From: Actinacidiphila yeochonensis CN732
GTDB taxonomy: Bacteria > Actinomycetota > Actinomycetes > Streptomycetales > Streptomycetaceae
Length of the DNA stretch: 64,000 bases
Reading direction: 5' to 3'
NCBI RefSeq assembly: GCF_000745345.1
Contig: NZ_JQNR01000004.1
Coordinates: forward strand, 186,001-250,000
The position numbers and the translations under genes are program-made. The notes under the pieces were generated by a model. The model did not search any database. It saw only the letters and a program-made list of their open reading frames with translations, and had not been told where the DNA came from. Below are positions 9,235-18,147 of the stretch, piece by piece (the stretch's first letter is position 1; every line of letters starts with the position of its first letter).

Positions 9235-10098
9235 ATGGACCCGCGGCCGGGTGGTGCTCCGACCGTCCTGCGCATGGTGCTCGGTAAACGCCTCCAGGAT
9301 CTCCGGGAGAAGGCCGGCCTCAGCTTCGAGCAGGCAGGCAGGGCCCTCGACGTCACCCACGCCACCATCCGGCGGATGGAGAAGGCCGAGGTCGGCCTGA
9401 AGATCCCCTATGTGGAGAAGCTCCTCTCCACCTACGGGATCACCTCCTCCGAGGAGGTCAGCGGCTTCCTCGCCCTGTGCCGGGAGGCCAACCGCCCCGG
9501 CTGGTGGCACAACTTCCGCGACGTCCTGCCCGAGTGGTTCAGCGCCTTCGTCAGCCTTGAGGGCGAGGCGTCGGTGATCCGCGAGTACGAACCGCACTAC
9601 GTGCCCGGCCTGCTGCAGACCACCGACTACGCCCGCTCCGTGCTGCGCGCCGGGCAGCCGAACGCGCCGGCCGAGGAGATCGAGCGGCAGACCGTCCTGC
9701 GGATCGAGCGGCAGGTCCTGCTGCGGCGCGAGCAGGCGCCGCTGCTGTGGGCGGTCATCGACGAGACGGTGCTGCGGCGCCAGATCGGCAGCCGCGCCGT
9801 CATGCGCGAGCAGTTGGGCGCCCTGATCGAGGCGACCGAGCGGCCCAACGTGCGCCTCCAGGTGCTCCCCTTCAGCACGGGGCCGCACCCCGCGATGTAC
9901 GGGCCCTTCCACATCTTCCGGTTCCAGATCAAGGAGATCCCCGACATCGCCTACACCGAGAGCCTGGTCGGCGGTGCCTATTTCGACAACCGGGACGATG
10001 TCTCGACGTTCCTCGAAGCACTGGACCGGATGTGCGCGCAGGCCGCGCCCGCACAGAGCACGAAAGCCATCCTCGATGGCATGCGCAAGGAGATCTGA
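9235..10098 (+). CDS. XRE-family regulator with DUF5753 (WhiJ/AbaA-orfA type)
   Basis: 287 aa. The N-terminal helix-turn-helix (LRMVLGKRLQDLREKAGLSF to ATIRRMEKAE, about residues 10-60) is followed by the DUF5753 domain, recognisable by IREYEPHYVPGLLQTTDYAR, VIDETVLRRQIGS, LQVLPFSTGPHPAMYGPFHIF and YTESLVGGAYFD. In Streptomyces such proteins pair with a small DUF397 protein, encoded here four bases after the stop, and influence development or antibiotic production (WhiJ, AbaA-like systems). A GGAGGA box at 9220-9225 supports GTG 9232 or ATG 9235. Target genes are unknown. Confidence 0.92.
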   Translation: MDPRPGGAPTVLRMVLGKRLQDLREKAGLSFEQAGRALDVTHATIRRMEKAEVGLKIPYVEKLLSTYGITSSEEVSGFLALCREANRPGWWHNFRDVLPEWFSAFVSLEGEASVIREYEPHYVPGLLQTTDYARSVLRAGQPNAPAEEIERQTVLRIERQVLLRREQAPLLWAVIDETVLRRQIGSRAVMREQLGALIEATERPNVRLQVLPFSTGPHPAMYGPFHIFRFQIKEIPDIAYTESLVGGAYFDNRDDVSTFLEALDRMCAQAAPAQSTKAILDGMRKEI

Positions 10099-10101
10099 AC
10101 C

Positions 10102-10353
10102 ATGGATCGCGTCACCAACGACGGCATCTACAACGGGATGCCCTCCGCCGACCTCGGCGCCGAGGGTTGGCGGAAGCCGTGGAGCGGCGGCAACGGCGGC
10201 GCGTGCGTCGAGGCCAAGAAGCTCAACGACGGACGGGTGGCGCTGCGCCAGTCGACCGACCCGGACGGGCCGGCCCTGATCTACACCAACCACGAGATCA
10301 CGACCTTCATCCAGGGCGCCAAGGAGGGCGCGGCCGACTTCCTCCTCGGCTGA
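10102..10353 (+). CDS. DUF397 small acidic protein (WhiJ partner type)
   Basis: 83 aa. The pattern GWRKPWSGGNGGACVEAKKL, VALRQSTDPDGPALIYTNHEI and TTFIQGAKEGAADF is the DUF397 signature. These small proteins are encoded beside XRE-DUF5753 regulators and are thought to modulate or antagonise them. It starts four bases after the regulator's stop, so the two are co-translated. Confidence in the family is high; the molecular role is inferred from the paired systems. Confidence 0.92.
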   Translation: MDRVTNDGIYNGMPSADLGAEGWRKPWSGGNGGACVEAKKLNDGRVALRQSTDPDGPALIYTNHEITTFIQGAKEGAADFLLG

Positions 10354-10615
10354 GGCGACCGGCGCGGTCCAGGCGGTTGAGGCGGCTGCCTCCCCGGGCT
10401 GCTCCGGTTCACCGCCGTTGAACCCGGTCGCTCCGGGACCGGCCATGGGACCGGCCCTGGCTGACCCCGGTCGGGCCTGGTCGGCCCCGGTTCATCGCAC
10501 GCGGTTCGTCGGCCCTCCGCGGGCACGGCCCGGCCGTGGACCGGGCGGGCCCGGCCGGTTCTGCCCGGGAAGCCACGGTTTCCGACCGCTGCCGGACCGC
10601 TGCCGGACCGTCGCC

Positions 10616-10679
10616 GGATGCCCGGATGCCCGGATGCCCGGATGCCCGGATGCCCGGATGCCCGGATGCCCGGATGCCC
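10616..10679. repeat. Eight perfect tandem copies of GGATGCCC
   Basis: The 8-bp unit is repeated eight times without interruption in the 344-bp gap (10354-10697) between the DUF397 gene and the convergent oxidoreductase. The rest of that gap is GC-rich and contains no credible gene. Confidence 0.95.
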
Positions 10680-10697
10680 GGGCTCCCGGGCGGACGA

Positions 10698-11726
10698 TCA
10701 GCGCAGCGCGGCCGTCGTGACGGTGACCCCGTCCAGGGACGCGGCGAAGTCCGCCCCCAGCGCCCGCGAGGGCGTCTGGAAGCCGACGGGCAGGCCGTCG
10801 AGCAGCGGCATGATCCGCGTCACCGAGTCCGCCGTCAGGCTGTAGGGACTGGGGCCGGTCAGCGTCGCGGTGACCGTGTTGCCCGCCGCGTCCCGGGCCC
10901 GGCCCCACACCTCGCACCGCCCGGAGGCCAGCGCCCGCTCGCCCGGACCGCGCACCAGCCGCCCCACCGCTCCGGCCACCGCGTCGCGCAGCGGGCCGAG
11001 CCGCAGGACCCGGCTGGTGGCCACCGCCGGAGCGGGCACCGCGGTGTAGGTGGTGACGTCCGGGATGCCCGTGGAGTGGTAGGCCGTGCTCACGTCACCC
11101 CACGGCACCGACACCACCGTGCGAGGCCCCGACGGGAAGGCCGCCCGCACCTGCCGCGAGCCGACCGGCACCACCCGGATCTCCCCGCCGGTCCTGATCC
11201 GGCCGCCGTCCGCCGCCCCGGCCAGCACGGTGCGGGCGGTCCCGGGGCTCACCCCGTTGCCGACCAGGAAGGCCAGGTCCAGCTGCGTGGCGTCCGGCAG
11301 CCGCTCGGCCAGCAGCGCCGCCACGCAGTCGGTCGCCACCACGTCGAAGCCCGCACCCGGCAGCAGCGCCGTGCCGGCCGCCGCGGCCCGGGGCCCGAAC
11401 GCGTGCAGCGCCTCGAAGACCTCGATCTCGCCCGTGATGTCCAGATACGGCACACCGGTGTCCGCACACGCCTGCGCCATCGGCAGCGCCGTGCGGCTGA
11501 ACGGCCCCGCGCAGTGCGCGACTCCGCTGGCCCCTCGCACCCCGCGCCGCAGCGCGGCCTGGTCGGTCAGCGGGAACACCCGGTGCTCCAGGCCGAGTTC
11601 GGCGGCCAGCGGCAACAGCTTGGCCGCGTCCCGCCCGGCCAGCACAGGGCGCTGTCCCCGTTCGACGGCACGGCGGGCGATCAGGCGGCCGGTGTACCCG
11701 GTGGCGCCGTACAACAGCCAGGTCAT
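10698..11726 (-). CDS. Saccharopine-dehydrogenase/trans-acting enoyl reductase-like protein
   Basis: 342 aa NAD(P)-binding protein. The Rossmann motif LLYGATGYTGRLIAR is at the extreme N-terminus, followed by VLAGRDAAKL, VAHCAGPFSRTALPMAQAC, YLDITGEIEVFEAL and LLPGAGFDVVATDC, the arrangement seen in the saccharopine dehydrogenase-like family that includes trans-acting enoyl reductases. Substrate is not known. ATG 11726 has a GAGGAGG box nine bases upstream, which decides against the ATG at 11735 that would abut that box. It is monocistronic and divergent from the DUF5302 gene. Confidence 0.85.
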   Translation of the reverse strand: MTWLLYGATGYTGRLIARRAVERGQRPVLAGRDAAKLLPLAAELGLEHRVFPLTDQAALRRGVRGASGVAHCAGPFSRTALPMAQACADTGVPYLDITGEIEVFEALHAFGPRAAAAGTALLPGAGFDVVATDCVAALLAERLPDATQLDLAFLVGNGVSPGTARTVLAGAADGGRIRTGGEIRVVPVGSRQVRAAFPSGPRTVVSVPWGDVSTAYHSTGIPDVTTYTAVPAPAVATSRVLRLGPLRDAVAGAVGRLVRGPGERALASGRCEVWGRARDAAGNTVTATLTGPSPYSLTADSVTRIMPLLDGLPVGFQTPSRALGADFAASLDGVTVTTAALR

Positions 11727-11828
11727 GGAACGCATCCTCCTCGGCGGTGCTGACCGGAACCGTACACGCGCGGCCTGTCGGTGCGTCATCCGGTACACGG
11801 CGGCCGGTCGTCGTGCCAGGCTGGGCAC

Positions 11829-12152
11829 ATGAGCGATACACAGCGGGCGGCCGGTCCGGCCGCCGAGACCCCCGACGGGTCCGCCGCCGGCGTACCCGAG
11901 ACGCCCGGCGCCGCGGACGGCACGGATGGCACGGATGGCGCGGACGGCGCGAACGGCGCAGGCGCCGCGAATGCGGAGCCGGAGGAGGCCGGACCCGAGG
12001 ACATGAAGGCCAGGTTCCGCGAGGCCCTGGCGCGCAAACAGGGCGGGCGCGGCGGCCGCGGTGCCGGCGGGCCGGGCGGCGATCCGGCGAAGATCCACCG
12101 CTCCAGCGGGCGGGCCGGCGGGGCCCGAGAGTTCCGCCGAAAGAGCGGCTGA
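11829..12152 (+). CDS. DUF5302 family small protein
   Basis: 107 aa. The C-terminal third, [14 protein letters not shown], then [15 protein letters not shown] and EFRRKSG, is the recognisable DUF5302 core found across Streptomyces. The N-terminal ~65 residues are low-complexity (Ala, Gly, Asp, Glu). ATG 11829 gives the family's usual N-terminus; a longer frame begins inside the divergent gene's promoter region. Function is unknown. Confidence 0.85.
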   Translation: MSDTQRAAGPAAETPDGSAAGVPETPGAADGTDGTDGADGANGAGAANAEPEEAGPEDMKARFREALARKQGGRGGRGAGGPGGDPAKIHRSSGRAGGAREFRRKSG

Positions 12153-12470
12153 GGCAAGGAGGTCCGTCGCCCCCTCCCGCGCACCGGGGCGGGAGGGGGC
12201 CGACGGGCGGGACCCTCGCGCGGGGGTGGCCGTGCCGGGGCCCGCGAGGACCTGGCACGCCGCTCCGAGCCGCGCCGGCCGTCGCGGTCAGGCGGCCGGT
12301 CGGGATCAGGCCACCTGTCGGGGGCAGGCCGGCCATCGCGGTCAGGCCGCCTGTCGCGCTCAGGCCTGCCGGAACGGACCGGCGCGCCCCTGTTCCCGGC
12401 GGCCGGGGGAGCGTACCCGGTGGATGGCCCACCACTCCTCTGACCAGCTGTTACGCCCGGTCGGAGAAAG

Positions 12471-12479
12471 TTATCCACA
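12471..12479 (+). promoter_or_regulatory. Isolated perfect DnaA-box sequence TTATCCACA
   Basis: One exact copy of the strong DnaA-box consensus lies 54 bp before the M3 peptidase start. A TACTGT at 12517-12522 could be a -10 for a leaderless GTG at 12533. No cluster of boxes exists, so it is not an origin. The remainder of the 380-bp gap 12153-12532 contains degenerate repeats around GTCAGGC and no gene. Confidence 0.5.
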
Positions 12480-12532
12480 GGCTTGGGTGCTGACTCCGCG
12501 GGGGTGGTCACGCACGCACTACTGTCGGCCGC

Positions 12533-14587
12533 GTGACGACGAACCAGCCGACGACGGCCACCAACCCGCTGCTCCGCGAGAGCACGCTGCCCTACGGGCT
12601 GCCCCCGTTCGCGGAGATCCGCGAGGAGCACTACCTGCCCGCCATCGAACGCGGTATCAGCGAGCACCTCGCCGAGGTGGCCGCCATCGCGGAGAACCCG
12701 GAGCCACCCGGCTTCGCCAACACCGTCGAGGCGCTGGAGCGGGCGGGCGCGCTGCTGCTGCGCGCCACCCTCGCCTACTCCAACCAGGAGGGCGCGCACC
12801 TCACGCCCGAGCTGCGGGCCATCCAGACCCGGGTCAGCGCCATACTCGCCGAGCACAGCGACGCGGTGCACCTCGACACCCGCCTCTACGCCCGCGTCAA
12901 GGCCCTCTACGACGTCCGCGCCGGTCTCGGCCTCGACGCGGAGTCACTGCGGCTGCTGGAGCGCCGCCGCACCGAGTTCCGGCGGGCCGGCGCCGAGCTG
13001 GACGAGGCCGGCCGGGAGCGGCTGCGCGAGCTCAACGCCGAGATCGCCGCCGCCTCCACCGCCTTCGGCCAGAACGTCCTGGACGCCGGCACGGCCGGCG
13101 CCCTCCTCCTCGATGACCCGGCCCAGCTGTCCGGCCTGGCCCCGGACGCGGTGGCGGCCGCCGCGGAGGCCGCCCGCGAGGCCGGCCACGCGGGGGCGTG
13201 GCTGCTCCCGCTGCGGAACTTCTCCAACCAGTTCGAGCTGGCCGACCTCGACGACCGCGAGGTGCGCCGCCGCCTGCTCGCCGCCTCCCTGGACCGCGCC
13301 CAGGACACCAACGGCCCCCTCGCGGTCACCCTCGCCACCCTCCGCGCCGAGCGCGCCGCGCTGCTCGGCTACCCCAGCCACGCCGCCTACGCGGTGGCCG
13401 ACAGCACGGCGCGGACCCCCGAGGCGGTCACCGCGCTGCTGGCCCGGCTGGTGCCGCCGGCCGTCGTCAACGCCCGGCGCGAGGCCGACGCCCTGGCCGC
13501 GGCGGCCGGCGGACCGGTCGAGGCGTGGGACTGGGCGTACTGGTCCCGGAAGGTCCGCAAGGAGCGCTACCAGGTCGACCAGGCCGCGCTGCGCCCCTAC
13601 TTCGAGCTGGACCAGGTGCTGCGGGAGGGCGTCTTCCACGCCGCCCGCGAGGTCTACGGCATCACCCTGACCGAGCGCCCCGACCTGCCCGGCTACCACC
13701 CCGACGTACGGGTCTTCGAGGTCTTCGACGCGGACGGCAGCGGAGTCGGCCTCTTCCTTGCCGACTTCTTCGCCCGGCCCACCAAACGGGGCGGGGCTTG
13801 GATGAACCCCCTCACTGTGCAGTCGGAGCTGCTCGGCGGCCGGCCGGTGGTGGTCAACAACCACAACATCGCCAAGCCGGCGCCCGGCGAGCCCGCGCTG
13901 CTCACCTCCTCGCAGGTCGATACGCTCTTCCACGAGTTCGGGCACGCCCTGCACGGCCTGTTCTCCGCCGTGCGGTACCCCTACTTCTCGGGCACCCGGG
14001 TCCCGCGCGACTTCGTCGAGTTCCCCTCCCAGGTCAACGAGGTGTGGGCGACACGGCCCGACATACTCGCCCGGTACGCCCGCCACCACCGGACCGGCGA
14101 GCCGCTGCCGGCGGAGACCGTCGCGCGCCTGGCGGAGGCCGAGCGCTTCGGGCAGGGCTTCGCCACCGTGGAATACCTGGCCGCCGCCGTGCTGGACTGG
14201 GCCTGGCACAGCCTGCCGGCCGGCACCGACCCCGGCGACCCGCTCGCCTTCGAGGCGCGGGTCCTGCGGGAGGCGGGGCTGGACCTCCCGGCCATCCCGC
14301 CCCGCTACCGCACCACCTACTTCAGCCACGTGTTCCAGAGCGACTACAGCGCCGGCTACTACTCCTACATCTGGAGCGAGGTACTCGACGCCGACACGGT
14401 GGAGTGGTTCCTCGACCGCGGGCACGCGCTGCGCGCCGCCGGCGACCTCTTCCGGGCCGGGTTGCTCTCCCGCGGCGGCAGTACCGACCCGATGGAGGCG
14501 TACCGGTCCGTGCTCGGCCGCGAGCCGCGGGTGGAGCCGCTGCTGGCCCGCCGCGGCCTGGACGGGAAGGAGGGCGGCGAGAGCTGA
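12533..14587 (+). CDS. dcp: M3 family zinc metallopeptidase (peptidyl-dipeptidase Dcp type)
   Basis: 684 aa, the normal size of the oligopeptidase A/Dcp family. The zinc motif HEFGHALHG starts at residue 467, and the third-ligand region ENPEP... is replaced by the family-typical PSQVNEVW segment about 25 residues downstream. The N-terminus ATNPLLRESTLPYGLPPFAEI is also family-typical. It degrades short peptides in the cytoplasm; no signal peptide. The GTG start at 12533 lacks an obvious ribosome-binding site, consistent with a leaderless transcript. The gene stands alone. Confidence 0.93.
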   Translation: MTTNQPTTATNPLLRESTLPYGLPPFAEIREEHYLPAIERGISEHLAEVAAIAENPEPPGFANTVEALERAGALLLRATLAYSNQEGAHLTPELRAIQTRVSAILAEHSDAVHLDTRLYARVKALYDVRAGLGLDAESLRLLERRRTEFRRAGAELDEAGRERLRELNAEIAAASTAFGQNVLDAGTAGALLLDDPAQLSGLAPDAVAAAAEAAREAGHAGAWLLPLRNFSNQFELADLDDREVRRRLLAASLDRAQDTNGPLAVTLATLRAERAALLGYPSHAAYAVADSTARTPEAVTALLARLVPPAVVNARREADALAAAAGGPVEAWDWAYWSRKVRKERYQVDQAALRPYFELDQVLREGVFHAAREVYGITLTERPDLPGYHPDVRVFEVFDADGSGVGLFLADFFARPTKRGGAWMNPLTVQSELLGGRPVVVNNHNIAKPAPGEPALLTSSQVDTLFHEFGHALHGLFSAVRYPYFSGTRVPRDFVEFPSQVNEVWATRPDILARYARHHRTGEPLPAETVARLAEAERFGQGFATVEYLAAAVLDWAWHSLPAGTDPGDPLAFEARVLREAGLDLPAIPPRYRTTYFSHVFQSDYSAGYYSYIWSEVLDADTVEWFLDRGHALRAAGDLFRAGLLSRGGSTDPMEAYRSVLGREPRVEPLLARRGLDGKEGGES

Positions 14588-14727
14588 ACGAGCAGGCGCC
14601 GCGGGGCGTCGGGTCCCGCCGGTCGGGGTCTGTCCGGCTCGTCCGGTCCGTCCGGTCCGTCCAGTGCATCCCGTGCTTTCGGCCTGTCGGGTGCGCCCGG
14701 TCGGGGCCTGTCCGGGCCCGTTGATCC

Positions 14728-14770
14728 GTCCGGTCGGGGTCCGGTCGGGGTCCGGTCGGAGTCCGGTCGG
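14728..14770. repeat. Four tandem copies of an 11-bp unit (GTCCGGTCGGG)
   Basis: Nearly perfect 11-bp tandem repeats (last copy truncated) in the 573-bp gap between the M3 peptidase and the methyltransferase. I see no gene in the remainder of 14588-15160. Confidence 0.85.
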
Positions 14771-15160
14771 CGGCTGGGTGCCGCTCCGCTCCGGCACGCC
14801 ACCCGCAGCAGGTCGTGGGCCGCGAACGTGAGCCCTGAGGCGGCCACCTGCCCGGCCGGTGGCGTGCACCGGGCTCGTCCGGCTCGTTCCACCGCCGGTG
14901 TGGCGGCCGGGCCGGTCGGGCGGCGCCGTCGCGGGCGCGGCGCCCGCCCACGAGGTCGGCGGTGGCGTTCGCCCGGTGGAGCGGGAGGCGGTGGGTCGCC
15001 GGGTGCCTGTGGCGCGAGCATCCCCGGGCTTTGCCGGAACGGCAAAGCGGCTTGGCGTTGCGGCACGCTCTGCCGCAGGCTTCCGGTGGCGCGTGGACGT
15101 GGCCCACTCGGGCGATGGCGCGCGCTGGTCCAGTCGATCAAGGAAGGGAACGGGCGCGCG

Positions 15161-15894
15161 ATGGGTGAGGAGAACGCGGTGGCAGGCGGCGACGCCGAGG
15201 TCCGGGCTGTCGTGGCCGGGCACACGCACGGAGCGGACGGCGGCGGGACGGGCACGGAGGCGCCGGTGTCGGACGCGGAGTACTGGGACGGCCGCTACCG
15301 CGAGCGCCACCACATCTGGAGCGGTCGCCCCAACGCCGCGCTGCTGCGGGAGGCGGAGGGCCTCGCCCCCGGCCGCGCTCTGGACCTCGGCTGCGGCGAG
15401 GGGGCCGACGCGATCTGGCTGGCCCGGCAGGGCTGGAAGGTGGTGGCGTCCGACATCTCCGCCGTGGCGCTGGAGCGGGCCCGGGAGCACGCGGCGGAGT
15501 CCGAGGTCGCCGACCAGGTCGACTTCCAGCGCCACGACTTCGCCGAGAGCTTCCCGGCCGGAGCGTACGAACTGGTCTCCGCGCACTTCCTGCACGCCCC
15601 GCACGACATGCCGCGCGACAGCATCCTGCGCCGGGCCGCCGACGCCGTGGCCCCGGCGGGGTGCTGCTGGTCGTCGGCCACGCCGGGGTGCCGCCGTGGG
15701 CGGCGGCCGCCTCCATGCACGCCCACCACGTGTCGCTGCCCACCCCGCAGGAGGTGTACGACGGCCTCGGCCTGCCGGACGACGAGTGGGAGATCCTGGT
15801 CGCCGAGGAGTACGAGCAGCCGACCACCGATCCGGAGGGCCGCCCGGCGGTCCGCCACGACAACACGCTGAAGCTGCGTCGCCTCCCTGCCTGA
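15161..15894 (+). pseudogene. Class I SAM-dependent methyltransferase, single frameshift
   Basis: The first frame from ATG 15161 (site AAGGAAGGGA just upstream) carries SDAEYWDGRYRERHHIWSGR, then the SAM-binding motif ALDLGCGEGADAIWLAR, VVASDISAVALERAR and FHAPHDMPRDS-type segments, and loses sense after AVAPAG near 15655. A second frame picks up exactly there with LLVVGHAGVPPW and ends in a normal C-terminus at 15894. One extra G in the GGCGGGG tract would restore a ~245 aa methyltransferase of the tellurite-resistance/Methyltransf_25 type. It is either a very recent mutation or a sequencing error; both halves are otherwise well preserved. Confidence 0.8.
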
Positions 15895-16043
15895 CAGCGG
15901 ACCGCTCGCCCAGGGAGCGCGGCCGGTGCCCGTGCCGGCCACGGCCGCTCGCCTGGGCCTCTTGCTCACCTTGGGCCCCTTGGGCGGCTTGCGCGGCCGG
16001 GGGGTGCCCCTATGGGTTTAGTCAACCTGCGTGGGACGGCGCC

Positions 16044-16322
16044 TCAGCTGTCGGTTGCCGGTTCGGCTCCGGTGTGTGCGTAGATCCAGCCGGCCGGGGC
16101 ATCGGTGGAGCGGACGGCTTCGTAGACATGCCGATTCGGGCCCGCTGGTCCGCCGCTCGCCCGCAAGGGCGAGGGTGGCGTCCCGTCCTGGAGGAGGTGC
16201 ACGATCTTGGTGCGGCCTTCGAAGGGGCCACCGACGACGGGGATGCCGACGGTGTTGTTGACAGTCTCGCCGGTGAGCCAGCGATTGACGGTCGTCATGT
16301 GCTCGGAGTCTTCGGCGGCCAT
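16044..16322 (-). CDS. Small hypothetical protein next to the IS element
   Basis: 92 aa if ATG 16322 is used; ATG 16298 or GTG 16328 are alternatives and none has a good ribosome-binding site. The sequence has a plausible folded core (VGIPVVGGPFEGRTKIVHLL, HVYEAV, GWIYAHTG) and good codon bias, but I do not recognise a family. The IS110 element begins only a few tens of bases upstream, so the original promoter or N-terminus may have been displaced by the insertion. The gap 15895-16043 contains nothing else. Confidence 0.5.
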   Translation of the reverse strand: MAAEDSEHMTTVNRWLTGETVNNTVGIPVVGGPFEGRTKIVHLLQDGTPPSPLRASGGPAGPNRHVYEAVRSTDAPAGWIYAHTGAEPATDS

Positions 16323-16364
16323 GAACACAGCGGATCACGGGCGATGCTGGGTGGACAAGAGGGC

Positions 16365-17567
16365 TCAGGTCGTGGCGGCGGACCGGGATTCATAGAAGGT
16401 TCCGTCGCGGAGCATGGCGAACAGGACGTCGGCCCGGCGTCGGGCGAGGCAGAGCAGGGCTTGGGTGTGGTGTTTGCCCTGGGCGATCTTCTTGTCGTAG
16501 TAGGTCCGGGAGTCCGGGTCGGCGAGGGCGGCGAACGCGGAGAGGAAGAAGGCTCGTTTGAGCTGCTTGTTTCCTCGTCTGGAGGGTTGTTCGCCGCGGA
16601 TGGAGGAGCCGGAGCTGCGGGTGGCGGGGGCGAGGCCGGCGTAGGCGGCGAGGTGGGCTGCGGAGGGGAATGTGCTGCCGTCGCCGACGTCGATGAGGAT
16701 GCGGGCTCCGGTCCTGACGCCGATCCCGGGCATGGACGTCAGGACCTGGGAAAGAGGGTGGGCCTCCAGGAGTTCCTGGATCCGGGCGGCGAGGAGTTTG
16801 CGTTGGTCGAGGACAGCAGTCAGGGAGCCGGCGAGGCTGGGGACGATCAGTGCGGCAGCGTCGGTGCCGGGGACGATGACGGTCTGCTCGTCCAGTGCCG
16901 TGAGGATGTCGTCGACCAGCCGTTCGGCCATGCGCGGAGCTTTCGGGCGTATCAGGGTCACCAGCTGCCGGCGTCCGGCCTTGCGGATCTGGGCCGGAGA
17001 CCCGAACCGTCCCAGCAAGGTCAGGACGGCCGGGTGCTGGATGCGCGGGCCGAGGACTCGCTCCAGGTGGGGGTGGATCTGGGTGAGCAGGCCGCGGAGC
17101 CGGTTGCTGATGCGGGTGGCCTCGCCGGCCAGGTCGTCGTCGAAGCCGACGATCATTTCCAGCTCGGCGATGGTCTCGTCTTCCAGGTCGACCGAGCGCA
17201 GCGTGTGCGGCATCACGCGGGCGGCGTCGGCGATGACGAAGGCGTCGCGGGCGTCGGTCTTGGCCTCGCCGGGATACAGGTCGGCGATCCGCCGCATCGT
17301 CAGGCCGGGCAGGTAGGCGACCGGGCAGCCCATGTCCCGGGCTACTGCGAGCGGCAGGGCGCCGATGGAGGCGGGCTGGTCGACCACCACCAGCACGGTC
17401 CCGTGCTTGGCCTGGAGTTTGCCGAAGACTTCGCGGAGCTTGGGCTCGCTGTTGGGCAGCCGCTTGTCGAACGCCTTCTTCCCGGCCGGGGTGACGGCGG
17501 TGGCGTGGTGTTCGCCCTTGCCGACGTCCAGGCCGAGGAAGGCTCCGATGTCGCTGGTGTCGATCAC
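16365..17567 (-). CDS. IS110-family transposase (DEDD recombinase)
   Basis: 400 aa. The RuvC-like N-terminal domain begins DIGAFLGLDVGKGEHHATAV (first catalytic Asp) and includes VVVDQPASIGALP and EAKTDARDAFVIADAAR (later acidic residues). The C-terminal transposase_20 domain contains the helix-hairpin SMPGIGVRTGARILIDVGD and AYAGLAPATRSSGSS with its conserved serine. GTG 17567 gives the standard N-terminus; frames continuing to 17729 run through the non-coding end. No frameshift is visible, so the element may be active. IS110 enzymes use an element-encoded bridge RNA to choose targets. Confidence 0.92.
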   Translation of the reverse strand: MIDTSDIGAFLGLDVGKGEHHATAVTPAGKKAFDKRLPNSEPKLREVFGKLQAKHGTVLVVVDQPASIGALPLAVARDMGCPVAYLPGLTMRRIADLYPGEAKTDARDAFVIADAARVMPHTLRSVDLEDETIAELEMIVGFDDDLAGEATRISNRLRGLLTQIHPHLERVLGPRIQHPAVLTLLGRFGSPAQIRKAGRRQLVTLIRPKAPRMAERLVDDILTALDEQTVIVPGTDAAALIVPSLAGSLTAVLDQRKLLAARIQELLEAHPLSQVLTSMPGIGVRTGARILIDVGDGSTFPSAAHLAAYAGLAPATRSSGSSIRGEQPSRRGNKQLKRAFFLSAFAALADPDSRTYYDKKIAQGKHHTQALLCLARRRADVLFAMLRDGTFYESRSAATT

Positions 17568-17690
17568 GTGCGTCCTCTGGTTGGTCCCGCCCGGCCGTCC
17601 CACGGCACCGATCGCCACATCCACATTACGAAGAGCCTCCCGACCTGCGGACAAGCCGGTGGTCATGCCCCTAATCAGCGGTCTGTCGAT

Positions 17691-17765
17691 GCCTCCGGGA
17701 CCGGTGACACCACCCCCCAGGCCATGCATTCAACAGGGGGGAGCAGTCATGCCGGTCCCGGAGGC
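17691..17765 (-). ncRNA. Structured non-coding end of the IS110 element, candidate bridge RNA segment
   Basis: A perfect 14-bp inverted repeat (17691-17704 with 17752-17765; arm GCCTCCGGGACCGG) encloses a second stem of six C/G pairs (17713-17718 with 17736-17741). A further short hairpin (GCCCC...GGGGC) follows at ~17771-17787. The block sits just upstream of the transposase, where IS110-group elements are known to encode their bridge RNA. Strand, ends and guide loops are inferred, not shown. Confidence 0.35.
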
Positions 17766-18147
17766 CGGGAGCCCCGTTGCGGGGCCACCAAAAAGGTAAT
17801 GGGGGAGGACGGCCGGCGGATGTTCCAAGGCCCCACGGGGAGGGGCCCGGCCCCCCTTCACCATGGCCTTGGCCGGCTGGCTCCGGGCGGAGTTCGGCTC
17901 TCACCGCACGGTCTGTCGAAGCCCCCCGTGAGGACGTACCGCGGCTCCAGAAGGCTGTCCGCAGCGCCCGGCGCCGCAGCGTCCGCGTCGCCGTGCGCCC
18001 ACGGCCGACGCGGTATCACGGCCCCGTCCGCCCGTGCTCGGCGCGGCCGGACGAGGCAGGCCGGACCGCCCCCGCTCAGGAACGGCCGGCAGGAACGGCG
18101 CGGTCCGCGCCCGGTGCCGGGGCCCGCGCGGCCGCCCCGGTCGCCGG

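Larger units (their letters stand above)
16340..17790 (-). mobile_element. IS110-family insertion sequence (ends approximate)
   Basis: Defined by the transposase gene (16365-17567) plus a ~220-bp non-coding upstream end containing nested inverted repeats. IS110 elements usually lack terminal inverted repeats and make little or no target duplication, so the exact ends cannot be set from the sequence alone. The left limit lies between 16329 and 16364, next to the start of a hypothetical gene. The gap 17790-18147 on the right has no gene. Confidence 0.75.

Noticed and set aside
12471..12479. Replication origin suggested by the DnaA box
   Set aside because: Only a single box, no AT-rich unwinding region and no dnaA/dnaN nearby.
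17776..18147. Possible gene to the right of the IS110 element
   Set aside because: Frames are open but have no start with a ribosome-binding site, no domain and overlap the TetR gene; treated as non-coding.
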